Shown one piece after another: positions 8,449 to 18,137 of a stretch of DNA of 64,000 nt. A program made the translations under genes and the position numbers. Location of the stretch: NCBI GenBank assembly GCA_038148895.1, contig JBBVGQ010000003.1, one strand, 5' to 3'. The notes under the pieces were generated by a model. That model was not told the origin of the DNA. It did not search any database and saw only the letters and a list, made by a program, of their open reading frames with translations. This stretch comes from Tamlana sp038148895. GTDB taxonomy: Bacteria; Bacteroidota; Bacteroidia; Flavobacteriales; Flavobacteriaceae. Position 1 is the first letter of the stretch. Each line of letters begins with the position of its first letter.

Positions 8449-10614
8449 CTAATCTAAATCAAAACGATCAGCATTCATTACTTTAACCCAAGCATTAACA
8501 AAATCGTTAACAAATTTTTGCTTGTTGTCATCTTGGGCATAAACCTCTGCATAAGCACGTAAAATTGAATTAGAACCAAAAACAAGATCTATTCTTGTAG
8601 CCGTCCATTTTACCGCTCCAGTTTTTCTATCGCAAATTTCATAAACTCCATTTCCAGTTGGTTTCCATTTATAAGCCATATCAGTAAGATTTACGAAGAA
8701 ATCATTGGTTAAAGCGCCGTCATTTTTAGTAAATATGCCATGTTTTGTGCCTGCATAATTGGTTCCCATTACACGCATACCACCAACCAAAGCGGTCATT
8801 TCGGGCGCAGTTAGTCCCATTAATTGGGTTCTATCCAATAACAATTCCTCTGGGCTAACTACATACTCCTTCTTCAAATAGTTTCTGTATCCATCGGCCA
8901 CTGGCTCTAGAGGAGCAAATGATTCTGCATCGGTCATCTCAGCCTTAGCATCCCCTCGTCCAGGAGCGAAAGGAACTGTAACATTCATGCCCGCATTTTT
9001 AATGGCTTTTTCAACACCCACATTTCCTGCTAAAACAATAGTATCTGCAACGCTAATACCAAATTCGGCAGCAATTGGCTCTAAAACAGATAATACTTTT
9101 GATAATCTTTTCGGTTCGTTTGCTTCCCAATCCTTTTGTGGGGTCAAACGAATACGGGCACCATTTGCACCTCCTCTAAAATCTGACCCTCTAAATGTTC
9201 TAGCACTATCCCATGCGGTGGAAACCATTTCAGAAATACTTAAACCAGAATCGGCAATTTTAACTTTTACAGCATCCACATTATAGTCTTTTTTTCCTTT
9301 TGGAATTGGGTCTTGCCAAATTAAATCTTCTTTTGGTACATCCGGACCAAACCAACGGTCTTTTGGTCCCATATCACGATGTGTCAATTTAAACCAAGCT
9401 CGGGCAAAAGCATCAGAAAAAGCATTAAAATCATCCTTAAATTTCAAGGAAATCTCTTTATAAATTGGGTCTACTCTCATGGCCATATCGGCGTCAGTCA
9501 TAGCGGGATTGTGGCGAACGGAAAAATTTTCAACATCTACCGGTCTGTCCTCTTCCTTAATACTTACTGGTTCCCATTGCCAAGCACCAGCAGGACTTTT
9601 CACAGATTTCCACTCATGGTTGAATAGCATTTCAAAGTAACCATTATCCCATTTGGTTGGATATGTTGTCCAAGCGCCTTCAATACCACTTGTAACAGTA
9701 TCAGGTCCCTTACCTGTTCGGGTTGGGTTAGACCAACCAAAGCCCTGTTCTTCAACAGGAGCAGATTCTGGATCAGGTCCTAAAATACTGGCATCACCAT
9801 TTCCATGCATTTTACCAACCGTATGTCCTCCCGCCGTTAAAGCAACCGTTTCTTCGTCGTTCATGGCCATACGCTTAAAGGTTTCACGCACTTGGGCTCC
9901 TGTTTTTAATGGGTCTGGATTTCCATTTACACCTTCTGGATTTACATAAATCAATCCCATTTGCACGGCGGCTAACGGATTTTCCATGGTTTCTGGCTTG
10001 TTCACATCTCCATAGCGTCCATCACTAGGTGCCAACCATTCCTTTTCCGCACCCCAATAGGTATCTTTTTCAGGATGCCAAATGTCTTCGCGTCCAAAAG
10101 CAAAACCATAACTCTTCAATCCCATATTTTCATACGCGATGGTTCCGGCTAAAATGATTAAATCTGCCCAGCTTACTTTATTTCCATATTTTTTCTTAAT
10201 TGGCCAAAGCAAACGTCTAGCCTTGTCTAAACTAACATTATCTGGCCAAGAATTTAGCGGAGCAAACCGCTGGTTTCCTGTTCCTCCACCACCACGTCCA
10301 TCGGAGATTCTATAGGACCCGGCAGCATGCCAAGCCATTCTAATCATTAATCCTCCATAATGTCCCCAATCGGCAGGCCACCAATCTTGGCTATCGGTCA
10401 TCAAAGCGTTCATATCTTTTTTGAGTGCTTCAACATCCAATTTTTTAAGTTCCTCTTGATAGTTAAAGTCTTTTCCCAGTGGGTTAGTTTTAGTGTCGTG
10501 TTGGTGCAAAATGTCCAGATTTAATGCATTTGGCCACCAATCCATAACGGACTTTTCCGTTGCCGTGTTTGCTCCATGCATAAAAGGGCATTTTCCTTGT
10601 TTTGAGCTGTTCAT
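8449..10614 (-). CDS. katG: Catalase-peroxidase
   Basis: A 721-residue bifunctional haem enzyme that dismutates hydrogen peroxide and has peroxidase activity. The N-terminal catalytic domain has the distal triad Arg92-Trp95-His96 in IRMAWHAAGSYR, the MGLIYVNPEG Tyr of the Met-Tyr-Trp adduct, and the proximal His region TAGGHTVGKMHG. The C-terminal half is the inactive duplicated peroxidase domain usual for KatG. Full length. It is divergent from tpx across 247 bp, consistent with shared peroxide control (an OxyR-type regulator would be expected; none is in this window). Confidence 0.97.
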   Translation of the reverse strand: MNSSKQGKCPFMHGANTATEKSVMDWWPNALNLDILHQHDTKTNPLGKDFNYQEELKKLDVEALKKDMNALMTDSQDWWPADWGHYGGLMIRMAWHAAGSYRISDGRGGGGTGNQRFAPLNSWPDNVSLDKARRLLWPIKKKYGNKVSWADLIILAGTIAYENMGLKSYGFAFGREDIWHPEKDTYWGAEKEWLAPSDGRYGDVNKPETMENPLAAVQMGLIYVNPEGVNGNPDPLKTGAQVRETFKRMAMNDEETVALTAGGHTVGKMHGNGDASILGPDPESAPVEEQGFGWSNPTRTGKGPDTVTSGIEGAWTTYPTKWDNGYFEMLFNHEWKSVKSPAGAWQWEPVSIKEEDRPVDVENFSVRHNPAMTDADMAMRVDPIYKEISLKFKDDFNAFSDAFARAWFKLTHRDMGPKDRWFGPDVPKEDLIWQDPIPKGKKDYNVDAVKVKIADSGLSISEMVSTAWDSARTFRGSDFRGGANGARIRLTPQKDWEANEPKRLSKVLSVLEPIAAEFGISVADTIVLAGNVGVEKAIKNAGMNVTVPFAPGRGDAKAEMTDAESFAPLEPVADGYRNYLKKEYVVSPEELLLDRTQLMGLTAPEMTALVGGMRVMGTNYAGTKHGIFTKNDGALTNDFFVNLTDMAYKWKPTGNGVYEICDRKTGAVKWTATRIDLVFGSNSILRAYAEVYAQDDNKQKFVNDFVNAWVKVMNADRFDLD

Positions 10615-10861
10615 AATGTTAGATTATTAATTTTAAATTAAATTTTTATCAATCCTCTAAATTTACAAATAGCTTGTGAAAAGAAATAGTAGAAGAGCAT
10701 TTTTATAAGTTATATTTCAATCGATAAAATTTATACAAATCCAAAATTAGAATAGTTTTTATGAATTCTTTAGAGAAATTATTAAATCAATTTTATGATT
10801 TGAAAAAATATGAGAAACATAATTTATTGTTATTTTTAAAACCAAATCTAAAACCGCAGAA

Positions 10862-11365
10862 ATGGCAAATATTACTTTGGGTGGCAACCCCGTTATAACA
10901 ATAGGAAACTTACCAGACATAGGGTCTTATATTCCTGATTTTAAATTAGTGGCAATTGACCTTTCTACAAAAACATTGGAAGATTTTAAAGGCTATAACC
11001 TAATCCTTAATATTTTCCCTAGCATAAATACCCGTGTTTGCTCCAATTCTGTAAGACAATTTAATGTTGAAGCTAATGAGTTGGAGAACACTAAAATACT
11101 ATGCATATCGAGAGACCTACCTTTTTCACAAGACCAATTTTGCACAGCTGAAGGATTAAAAAACGTAATAATGCTCTCTGATTTTAAAACTGGAGATTTT
11201 GGAAAAGATTATGGCGTAATGATGACCAATGGAAAATTTGACGGTTTGCTTTCAAGAAGTGTTATTGTTGTTGATGCCACCGGAAAAGTACTTTATATGG
11301 AACAAGTTCCTGAAATTAGTCAAGAACCCAATTATAAAGCTGCCTTGGAAGCTTTGTACTCATAG
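10862..11365 (+). CDS. tpx: Thiol peroxidase (atypical 2-Cys peroxiredoxin)
   Basis: A 167-residue Tpx-family enzyme. The peroxidatic Cys60 is in PSINTRVCSNSV (TxxC active site) and the resolving Cys94 in SRDLPFSQDQFC, the two-cysteine pattern of Tpx. The N-terminal ITLGGNPV hairpin is also diagnostic. It reduces peroxides with thioredoxin as electron donor. It is followed 7 bp downstream by a diacylglycerol kinase family gene and is probably co-transcribed with it. Arg replaces the usual Pro before the Val-Cys (NTRVC rather than DTPVC), a small deviation in the active-site loop. Confidence 0.93.
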   Translation: MANITLGGNPVITIGNLPDIGSYIPDFKLVAIDLSTKTLEDFKGYNLILNIFPSINTRVCSNSVRQFNVEANELENTKILCISRDLPFSQDQFCTAEGLKNVIMLSDFKTGDFGKDYGVMMTNGKFDGLLSRSVIVVDATGKVLYMEQVPEISQEPNYKAALEALYS

Positions 11366-11372
11366 TATTTTT

Positions 11373-11741
11373 ATGGCTAAAAAAGAATCCTTTTTTGTTA
11401 ATCGAATTAAAAGCATAGGTTTTGCCTTCAAAGGGGCTTTACTTCTATTAAAAACCGAATCGAGTATAAAAATTCAATTTGTGATTGCCATTTTGGTTAC
11501 GGCTGCTGGTTTTTATTTTGATATTTCATCTACAGAATGGTGTTTGCAAATTCTGGCTATTGCATTTGTAATGGGAATTGAAGGAGTAAACACGGCCATC
11601 GAAGATATGGCCAATTTCATTCACCCAGAGTTTCACACTAAAATTGGAATCATAAAAGACATTGCTGCAGGAGCGGTTTTTATTGCTTCAGTATTTGCCG
11701 TTATTATTGGGCTAATTATCTACATACCAAAGATTTTTTAA
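11373..11741 (+). CDS. dgkA: Diacylglycerol/undecaprenol kinase family membrane protein
   Basis: 122 residues from ATG 11373; this start directly follows the tpx stop and removes an N-terminal stretch that would overlap tpx. Three hydrophobic helices lie at about 33-50, 56-72 and 96-118. The conserved DgkA core is visible: FAFKGALLLLKTESS, then GIEGVNTAIEDMANF with the catalytic Glu and metal-binding Glu/Asn, then IKDIAAGAV. Gram-positive-type members phosphorylate undecaprenol and E. coli DgkA phosphorylates diacylglycerol; the sequence does not decide between these. The product sits in the inner membrane. Confidence 0.88.
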   Translation: MAKKESFFVNRIKSIGFAFKGALLLLKTESSIKIQFVIAILVTAAGFYFDISSTEWCLQILAIAFVMGIEGVNTAIEDMANFIHPEFHTKIGIIKDIAAGAVFIASVFAVIIGLIIYIPKIF

Positions 11742-11848
11742 AATAATATTCCCTTAGGATAAACGTTAGTAATTTGTATTTTTGCTGCGTTGTACATACT
11801 AAATTGTAATAACCAATTTCATAACCTCAATTTGATATTAAACCTTAA

Positions 11849-14239
11849 ATGGCCAAAAGGAAACCCAAAACTAAAGAAACGCCTAAACCAAAGCTAAAAA
11901 TGCCCCGTTTTAAACTAAACAACCAACAGAAATTGGTATTGGGCAGCTTTTTGGTAATAACTGGTCTGCTTCTTTTTATTGCATTTGTTTCGTTTTTGTT
12001 TACGGGTGAAGCCGACCAAAGTGCACTATCTGACTTTACATCACGCGATGTAAAAACGCAAAATTGGCTGAGCAAATCTGGCGCTTGGTTAAGCGATCTT
12101 TTTATTCAACGTGGTTTTGGGGTGGCGTCCTTCATTTTTTCAGGGTTAATATTCTTGTCAGGTATTTATATTCTAATGAACATTAGCAAAGCAAAACTGA
12201 GAAAACATTGGTTTTGGGGTGTTTTAATTATTGTTTGGCTATCAATCTTATTAGGTTTTTTTGGAAATAAAAATGATGTTCTTGGGGGCACTGTGGGCTT
12301 TGAACTCAATAGCTTTCTTCAAGATTATATTGGCAAAATTGGCACTTCACTCCTTTTGCTTTTTGGCTTGATTACTTATTTGGCTATTCGGTTTAAGGTT
12401 ACTTTTGAAAGCTTCACACGGGTTTTTAAAACTGCCAAAAAAGATATAAAAAAGGAGTTTTCAGAATTTAATGAGGACAGTGTTTTTTCTGTGGACAACA
12501 ATCTTTCAGATGAAGCTGAAGCCATTAAGTCTGCCTTTGAGTTGTCATTGGACAACAATGAAGATGAACTAGAGCATATTTCAATTTCAAAGAAAAAAAT
12601 AGAAGAACCTATCGCATCAGTAGCAAAACCTTCAGAAATTGAAGAAAAACCAGAATTGGAAATTGAAGTTGAGGAGATGAAGGAAGAAGTTTCGGAAACC
12701 AACAACCTCGCTGATAAACTAGTGGCAGATTTTGGACAATTCGACCCAACCTTGGAATTGGCAAAATATCAATTCCCAACGCTGGACTTACTAAAGAAAT
12801 ACGAAGCTGAGGGTATAAAAATAAACCAAGAAGAGCTTGAGGAAAACAAAAACAAAATTGTTGAAACGCTTAGCAATTATAAAATTGGCATAGCAAGCAT
12901 TAAGGCAACCATTGGCCCTACAGTAACACTTTACGAAATAGTACCGGATGCTGGCATTAGAATTTCTAAAATAAAGAATTTAGAAGATGACATTGCCCTA
13001 TCGCTTTCCGCTTTGGGCATCCGAATTATTGCACCAATACCTGGCAAAGGCACTATAGGCATTGAAGTGCCCAATAAAAACGCAACCGTAGTTTCCATGC
13101 GCTCAGTTATTGCTTCCAAAAAGTTCCAAAACTCAGAAATGCAGTTACCCATTGCACTTGGAAAAACTATCAGCAATGAAACCTTTGTGGTAGACTTGGC
13201 AAAAATGCCCCATTTGCTTATGGCCGGAGCCACTGGACAAGGTAAATCGGTTGGTCTAAATGCGGTTTTAACGTCACTACTTTACAAAAAGCACCCTGCT
13301 GAAGTCAAGTTTATTTTAGTTGACCCCAAAAAGGTTGAGCTTACTTTATTCAATAAAATTGAACGTCATTATTTGGCAAAATTACCAGATAGTGAAGATG
13401 CCATCATAACTGATAATACCAAAGTTATCAATACTTTAAACTCATTATGTATTGAAATGGACAACCGTTATGAACTGCTTAAAAATGCCATGTGCCGAAA
13501 TATAGCAGAATATAATGCCAAGTTCAAATCCAGAAAATTAAACCCAAACGAAGGGCATCAGTTTTTACCTTATATTGTTTTAGTGGTTGATGAGTTTGCA
13601 GATTTAATTATGACTGCTGGTAAAGAGGTTGAAACCCCTATTGCCCGTTTGGCACAACTAGCCCGTGCCATTGGCATCCATTTAATCATAGCTACTCAAA
13701 GACCTTCAGTAAATGTGATCACGGGAATTATAAAGGCCAATTTTCCCGCCCGGATTGCGTTCAGGGTAACCTCAAAAATCGATTCTAGAACTATTTTGGA
13801 TGGCTCTGGTGCCGACCAACTAATTGGGCGTGGAGATATGCTATATACCCAAGGAAACGATGTTATTCGCGTTCAATGTGCTTTTGTCGACACCCCTGAA
13901 GTAGAACGAATTACAGATTTCATTGGCTCGCAAAAAGCATATCCAGATGCTTATATGCTTCCTGAATATGTTGGTGAAGAAAGTGGCACAGGTATTGATA
14001 TAGACATCTCGGAACGAGATGCACTATTTAAAGATGCTGCTGTGGTTATTGTAACGGCGCAGCAAGGCTCAGCATCATTGTTGCAACGCAAATTAAAGCT
14101 GGGCTATAACCGGGCTGGCAGATTGATTGACCAACTGGAGGCCGCAGGAATTGTGGGTCCCTTTGAAGGCAGTAAAGCAAGGCAGGTTTTGGTAACGGAC
14201 TTAGCTGCTCTTGACAAACTTTTAGAAGACGAATTATAA
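11849..14239 (+). CDS. ftsK: DNA translocase FtsK
   Basis: A 796-residue septal DNA pump that clears chromosome termini and positions dif recombination. There are four N-terminal membrane helices (about 28-50, 90-110, 118-138, 155-172) and an acidic Glu-rich linker (about 200-290). The alpha/beta motor has Walker A GATGQGKS at about 460-467 and Walker B VLVVDEFADL near 580. The C-terminal gamma winged helix (about 730-796, with QQGSASLLQRKLKLGYNRAG) reads KOPS-type sequences. The linker is short compared with E. coli FtsK, as is usual in Bacteroidota. It is followed by lolA and an lptF/G gene in the same direction, an envelope cluster. Confidence 0.96.
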   Translation: MAKRKPKTKETPKPKLKMPRFKLNNQQKLVLGSFLVITGLLLFIAFVSFLFTGEADQSALSDFTSRDVKTQNWLSKSGAWLSDLFIQRGFGVASFIFSGLIFLSGIYILMNISKAKLRKHWFWGVLIIVWLSILLGFFGNKNDVLGGTVGFELNSFLQDYIGKIGTSLLLLFGLITYLAIRFKVTFESFTRVFKTAKKDIKKEFSEFNEDSVFSVDNNLSDEAEAIKSAFELSLDNNEDELEHISISKKKIEEPIASVAKPSEIEEKPELEIEVEEMKEEVSETNNLADKLVADFGQFDPTLELAKYQFPTLDLLKKYEAEGIKINQEELEENKNKIVETLSNYKIGIASIKATIGPTVTLYEIVPDAGIRISKIKNLEDDIALSLSALGIRIIAPIPGKGTIGIEVPNKNATVVSMRSVIASKKFQNSEMQLPIALGKTISNETFVVDLAKMPHLLMAGATGQGKSVGLNAVLTSLLYKKHPAEVKFILVDPKKVELTLFNKIERHYLAKLPDSEDAIITDNTKVINTLNSLCIEMDNRYELLKNAMCRNIAEYNAKFKSRKLNPNEGHQFLPYIVLVVDEFADLIMTAGKEVETPIARLAQLARAIGIHLIIATQRPSVNVITGIIKANFPARIAFRVTSKIDSRTILDGSGADQLIGRGDMLYTQGNDVIRVQCAFVDTPEVERITDFIGSQKAYPDAYMLPEYVGEESGTGIDIDISERDALFKDAAVVIVTAQQGSASLLQRKLKLGYNRAGRLIDQLEAAGIVGPFEGSKARQVLVTDLAALDKLLEDEL

Positions 14240-14249
14240 CATTAAAAAA

Positions 14250-14885
14250 ATGAAGAAATTATTTGCAATTTTATTTATCACACTTTCATTCAATGCTTTT
14301 TCTCAAAATGATGCCAAGGCCCTGCTAAATGAAGTTTCGCAAAAAGTGAAAAGCTATGATAACATTTCAATCGACTTTAAATATACTTTAGAGAACCTTT
14401 CGGAAAACATAAAACAGGAAACCAAAGGCGATGTAGTATTAGCAGGAAACAAATACCGATTGAATATTCTTGGGGTGACCCGGCTTTTTGATGGCAAAAC
14501 CTTATACAGCATTAGTACAGAGGATGAAGAAGTGACTATTTCGTCAAACAATGAAGACGAGGCAGATGCTATAACTCCGAGCAAAATGTTATCTTTTTAT
14601 GAAGATGGATACACATACAAAACTGACATTCAGCAAAATATTAATGGAAGAAAAATTCAATACATCAAATTAATACCCATAGATTCCCATTCTGAAATAA
14701 AGAACATTCTTTTAGGCATTGATGCCAACACAAAGCACATTTATAACCTAATACAGGTTGGAAAAAATGGCACTAAAACAACCTTAACTGTTAATTCTTT
14801 TAAAACGAACACGCCTTTATCAAAAACCTTATTTACTTTTGAGGCTGACAAATACCAAGATTATTACATCAATAAATTAGATTAA
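14250..14885 (+). CDS. lolA: Outer-membrane lipoprotein carrier protein LolA-like
   Basis: 211 residues with a clear signal peptide (MKKLFAILFITLSFNAFSQ). The mature part is an 11-stranded half-barrel of LolA type: an N-terminal helix AKALLNEVSQKVKSYDNISIDFKY, then KGDVVLAGNKYRLN and VTRLFDGKTLYSIS. LolA ferries lipoproteins across the periplasm to the outer membrane. Only 10 bp separate it from ftsK, so they form one transcript. Its position before an LptF/G permease fits an envelope-biogenesis operon. Confidence 0.9.
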   Translation: MKKLFAILFITLSFNAFSQNDAKALLNEVSQKVKSYDNISIDFKYTLENLSENIKQETKGDVVLAGNKYRLNILGVTRLFDGKTLYSISTEDEEVTISSNNEDEADAITPSKMLSFYEDGYTYKTDIQQNINGRKIQYIKLIPIDSHSEIKNILLGIDANTKHIYNLIQVGKNGTKTTLTVNSFKTNTPLSKTLFTFEADKYQDYYINKLD

Positions 14886-14986
14886 TGAATTTATTTACTG
14901 GTAAATTCATTAATCATTCATCAAGTAAAACATCTAAAATTTCGAAGTAAAATTCGGAGTATTTAATCTCGATCATCGCGTTACGT

Positions 14987-16960
14987 GTGAAAATATTAGA
15001 TCGCTACATAATAACAACTTATTTAAAGACCTTTTTCAGCGTGTTTATTATACTCATGCTGATTTTTATTTTACAGACCATTTGGCTGTACATTAAGGAA
15101 CTTGCCGGCAAAGATTTAGACTTAATAGTAATCGTTAAATTTCTGGTCTATTTTATGCCGAAGCTGATCCCTTTGGTTTTGCCCCTTACTATTCTTTTAG
15201 CCTCAATAATGGTGTTCGGCAGTTTTGCTGAAAATTATGAGTTCGCCGCAATGAAATCAACCGGGATTTCATTGCAGCGTGCCATGTCCGGACTCAGCGT
15301 ATTTATCGTAATTTTAGGCATTACCACTTTTTTCTTCTCCAATAACGTCATTCCTTGGGCTGAGCTCAATTCTTATAATTTACGAAGAAACATAGCCAAA
15401 CTAAAGCCTGCTATGGCCATTGCAGAAGGACAGTTCAACCCAATTACCGGAACCGACTACAACATTAAAGTTGAGAAAAAAAGCGGTGACCGTGGACAGT
15501 ATTTAGAAGATGTTACCATACACGTTAAAGGCCAGAACGGTAGAACCAACAATACGGTAATAAAATCTAAAACAGGAGAGCTTACAGGGGCGAAAGACTC
15601 CAATGTTTTAAAACTTATTTTATTGGATGGGAATCTATACCAAGATGTTGAATCTAACAACAGAAGTGCTCGAGACCGAAAACCATTTGCCAAAAGTGCT
15701 TTTGAAAAGAAGATCATAAATATAGACTTGTCTAACATGAACAATGTTGATTTTGATGAGCAATCACAAACCGACAAGTACAACATGCTTGACGTAGTTG
15801 ATTTGAATAAAACCATCGACTCATTGATTAAAAAAGGAGAAAATGAGCATGAAACCTTTTCCAATAATTTGCAGGTGCGGTCTGGGATTACAATAACCAA
15901 TGAGCCTAAAATAGCGAGAAAATCAGATAAACCCGAATACCTTGGTAACATTCTTGATATTTTCGATACCAAGAAAAAACTGGAGATGGTTGAAGCTTCA
16001 ATTAGAACAGTAAATTCTTCAAAGCAGCTCATAAGCTCAAAAGATGTAACAGTAAAAAATTCTAAGTCTTGGCTAAATAAGCACATTATCTCCCTACATG
16101 AAAAATTCGCTTTAGGTTTCGCCTGCATTATATTGTTTTTTGTTGGCGCACCTCTTGGTGCTTTAATACGAAAAGGAGGCATTGGTTTGCCCATGGTTAT
16201 TGCCATACTTTTATTTTTAACCTATCACTTTATTGGCATTTTTGCCACAAACAGTGCTAAGAATGGAGGCTTTAACCCTGTTTTAGCCAGCTGGTTTTCT
16301 ACCTTAGTTATGCTTCCTTTAGGCATATTTTTAACCAAAAGAGCCACTGCCGATAAGGGTCTTTTTGAGTTCGACAACATCCTTGAACCAATAAAACGCA
16401 TGTTCAAAATCAAGGAAAAAGATAGCGTAGATTATAGATTTTTAGGCAGTTTAAAAAATGATGAATTAGCTGATGTAATTAACAATTACGAAACTAAAGG
16501 GCATGAAAAAGCTGTTCAATTTGAAGCTATAAAAGTTTTGAACTCCAGAGGAATTACAACAAACAAACTTGAAGAAAACGGAATTTATTTAGATGAAGAT
16601 TTCTTTACTTCCGAAAAAATAAACAAAAACTATAAAGAACATGCAAAATTTGCCATAACGCTTTATAATATTGGAATCATTTTATTGGCGCTCTTCTTCA
16701 TATTTAAAAACAACAAGCTGCAATCTTTGGCTGAACCGGCAATTCAACTTAGCGTTGTTTCTTTGGTGTTATTTGCCATTTATTACTTGAAGTCAATAAA
16801 AAACACGTATCAATTTTATAAGCACATTAAAAAAGAACGTAACAAACCCAAAATTGCTCTTTTAATTCTCGGTCTCCCCTTTTATGTGCTTATTCACCTA
16901 TTTTTAAGGGAGAAAATAAAGGAAGACTTAAAGCAAAATTGTTTAGATTCTTTAAAATAA
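14987..16960 (+). CDS. LptF/LptG family permease with a long C-terminal extension
   Basis: The GTG at 14987 opens MKILDRYIITTYLKTFFSVF, the usual N-terminus of YjgP/YjgQ permeases of the LPS export ABC transporter. Helices lie at about 12-35, 60-80 and 98-120. A large periplasmic beta-jellyroll region follows (about 130-370), then helices at about 372-392, 400-420 and 432-450. After the expected end (about 460) there is an extra part of about 200 residues with a soluble segment (about 475-545) and further hydrophobic helices at about 560-580, 588-606 and 625-645. The family is certain. Which subunit (F or G) and the role of the extension are not. Confidence 0.88.
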   Translation: MKILDRYIITTYLKTFFSVFIILMLIFILQTIWLYIKELAGKDLDLIVIVKFLVYFMPKLIPLVLPLTILLASIMVFGSFAENYEFAAMKSTGISLQRAMSGLSVFIVILGITTFFFSNNVIPWAELNSYNLRRNIAKLKPAMAIAEGQFNPITGTDYNIKVEKKSGDRGQYLEDVTIHVKGQNGRTNNTVIKSKTGELTGAKDSNVLKLILLDGNLYQDVESNNRSARDRKPFAKSAFEKKIINIDLSNMNNVDFDEQSQTDKYNMLDVVDLNKTIDSLIKKGENEHETFSNNLQVRSGITITNEPKIARKSDKPEYLGNILDIFDTKKKLEMVEASIRTVNSSKQLISSKDVTVKNSKSWLNKHIISLHEKFALGFACIILFFVGAPLGALIRKGGIGLPMVIAILLFLTYHFIGIFATNSAKNGGFNPVLASWFSTLVMLPLGIFLTKRATADKGLFEFDNILEPIKRMFKIKEKDSVDYRFLGSLKNDELADVINNYETKGHEKAVQFEAIKVLNSRGITTNKLEENGIYLDEDFFTSEKINKNYKEHAKFAITLYNIGIILLALFFIFKNNKLQSLAEPAIQLSVVSLVLFAIYYLKSIKNTYQFYKHIKKERNKPKIALLILGLPFYVLIHLFLREKIKEDLKQNCLDSLK

Positions 16961-16972
16961 GCAATATCTTTG
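16939..16972 (+). promoter_or_regulatory. Probable promoter of ribBA
   Basis: TATCTTTG (16965-16972) is an exact match to the Bacteroidota -7 consensus TAnnTTTG, with TTG at 16939-16941 upstream. Transcription would start near 16979. This would make the first ATG (16977) leaderless or unusable and favours the second ATG at 16992 as the translated start. Confidence 0.5.
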
Positions 16973-16976
16973 CACA

Positions 16977-18137
16977 ATGATTGCAGAAAAAATGACACAC
17001 AAAAGCACCTCTGAGTTCAAATTGAACACAATTCAAGAAGCTATTGATGATATTAGAAATGGCAAAGTAATAATTGTTGTTGATGATGAAAACCGTGAAA
17101 ATGAAGGTGATTTTTTAGCCGCAGCCGATAAGGTAACGCCCGAAGTTATAAACTTTATGGCCACCCAAGGCCGAGGACTTATTTGTGTACCACTTACCGA
17201 AACTAGATGTAAAGAACTTGAACTGGACATGATGGTACGAAATAACACCGACCACATGGAGACAGCATTCACTGTTTCGGTGGATTTAAGGGGAAATGGA
17301 GTTACCACAGGAATTTCAGCGAGCGATAGAGCAAAAACCGTTAAGGCTTTGATTGACCGTGATACGAAGCCTTTTGAATTAGCACGACCTGGTCATATTT
17401 TTCCGTTGGTGGCTAAAGAAGGCGGTGTTTTAAGAAGAACAGGCCATACCGAAGCTGCTATTGATTTTGCAAGATTGTCCGGTTTAAATCCAGGCGGTGT
17501 TATTGTAGAAATCATGAACGAAGATGGGTCTATGGCCCGTTTGCCCCAGTTGTATGATCTGGCAAAAAAATTGGATTTAAAAATTGTTTCTATTGAAGAT
17601 TTGGTGGCTTACAGAATGCAACACGACTCTTTAATTGAGAAAAAAGAAGACTTTGACATTGAAACAAGATTTGGAAGTTTTAGGTTAAGAGCATACAAGC
17701 AAACCACTAACAATCAAGTGCATATATCTTTAACAAAAGGCTCTTGGAAATCTGATGAAACCGTACTTACTAGAATAAATTCTACGCTAGTAAATAATGA
17801 TATTTTAGGAACGCTAACCCACGATGCAGACAAACAATTGGACCACATGTTCAAGTTGATTAATGATGTTGGCAAAGGAGCAATCATCTTTATTAATCAG
17901 GATGCCCAGTCCATGAACATGCTCAATCGTTTATCTTTTTTAAGGGAAAACCAAAAAACAAATGAGGTAACCAAAGCCCCCAAAATCAATATGGACAATA
18001 GGGATTTTGGTATTGGGGCCCAAATACTTCATGACCTCAACATACACAAACTACGCTTGATGTCTAATAGCGTGCAAACCAAACGTGTTGGTATGATTGG
18101 CTACGGTTTGGAAATCGTGGAGTATGTTAATTACTAG
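16977..18137 (+). CDS. ribB: 3,4-dihydroxy-2-butanone 4-phosphate synthase fused to a degenerate GTP cyclohydrolase II domain
   Basis: 386 residues. The RibB half (about 15-215) is intact: the acidic loop DDENRENEGDF (36-46) for metal and substrate binding, RPGHIFPL, and GGVLRRTGHTEA. It converts ribulose 5-phosphate to the four-carbon riboflavin precursor. The C-terminal half (about 218-386) aligns with GTP cyclohydrolase II but has no zinc ligands: the HSEC and RCDCG segments of RibA are replaced by NSTL and THDAD, and the RQEGRxIGL loop by NQDAQSMNM. That half cannot perform the normal GTP cyclohydrolase II chemistry, so a separate RibA is expected elsewhere. The true start may be ATG 16992. 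Its 3' end overlaps the convergent lipoprotein gene by 11 bp. Confidence 0.92.
   Translation: MIAEKMTHKSTSEFKLNTIQEAIDDIRNGKVIIVVDDENRENEGDFLAAADKVTPEVINFMATQGRGLICVPLTETRCKELELDMMVRNNTDHMETAFTVSVDLRGNGVTTGISASDRAKTVKALIDRDTKPFELARPGHIFPLVAKEGGVLRRTGHTEAAIDFARLSGLNPGGVIVEIMNEDGSMARLPQLYDLAKKLDLKIVSIEDLVAYRMQHDSLIEKKEDFDIETRFGSFRLRAYKQTTNNQVHISLTKGSWKSDETVLTRINSTLVNNDILGTLTHDADKQLDHMFKLINDVGKGAIIFINQDAQSMNMLNRLSFLRENQKTNEVTKAPKINMDNRDFGIGAQILHDLNIHKLRLMSNSVQTKRVGMIGYGLEIVEYVNY

Noticed and set aside
14884..14911. AATGAATTTA ... TAAATTCATT hairpin after lolA as a terminator
   Set aside because: The stem is all A/T-rich and no T run follows; it could equally be chance in AT-rich DNA.
15457..16206. 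A 249-codon minus-strand ORF inside the LptF/G gene
   Set aside because: Serine-rich, no signal or domain; the plus strand has an uninterrupted membrane protein of a known family.
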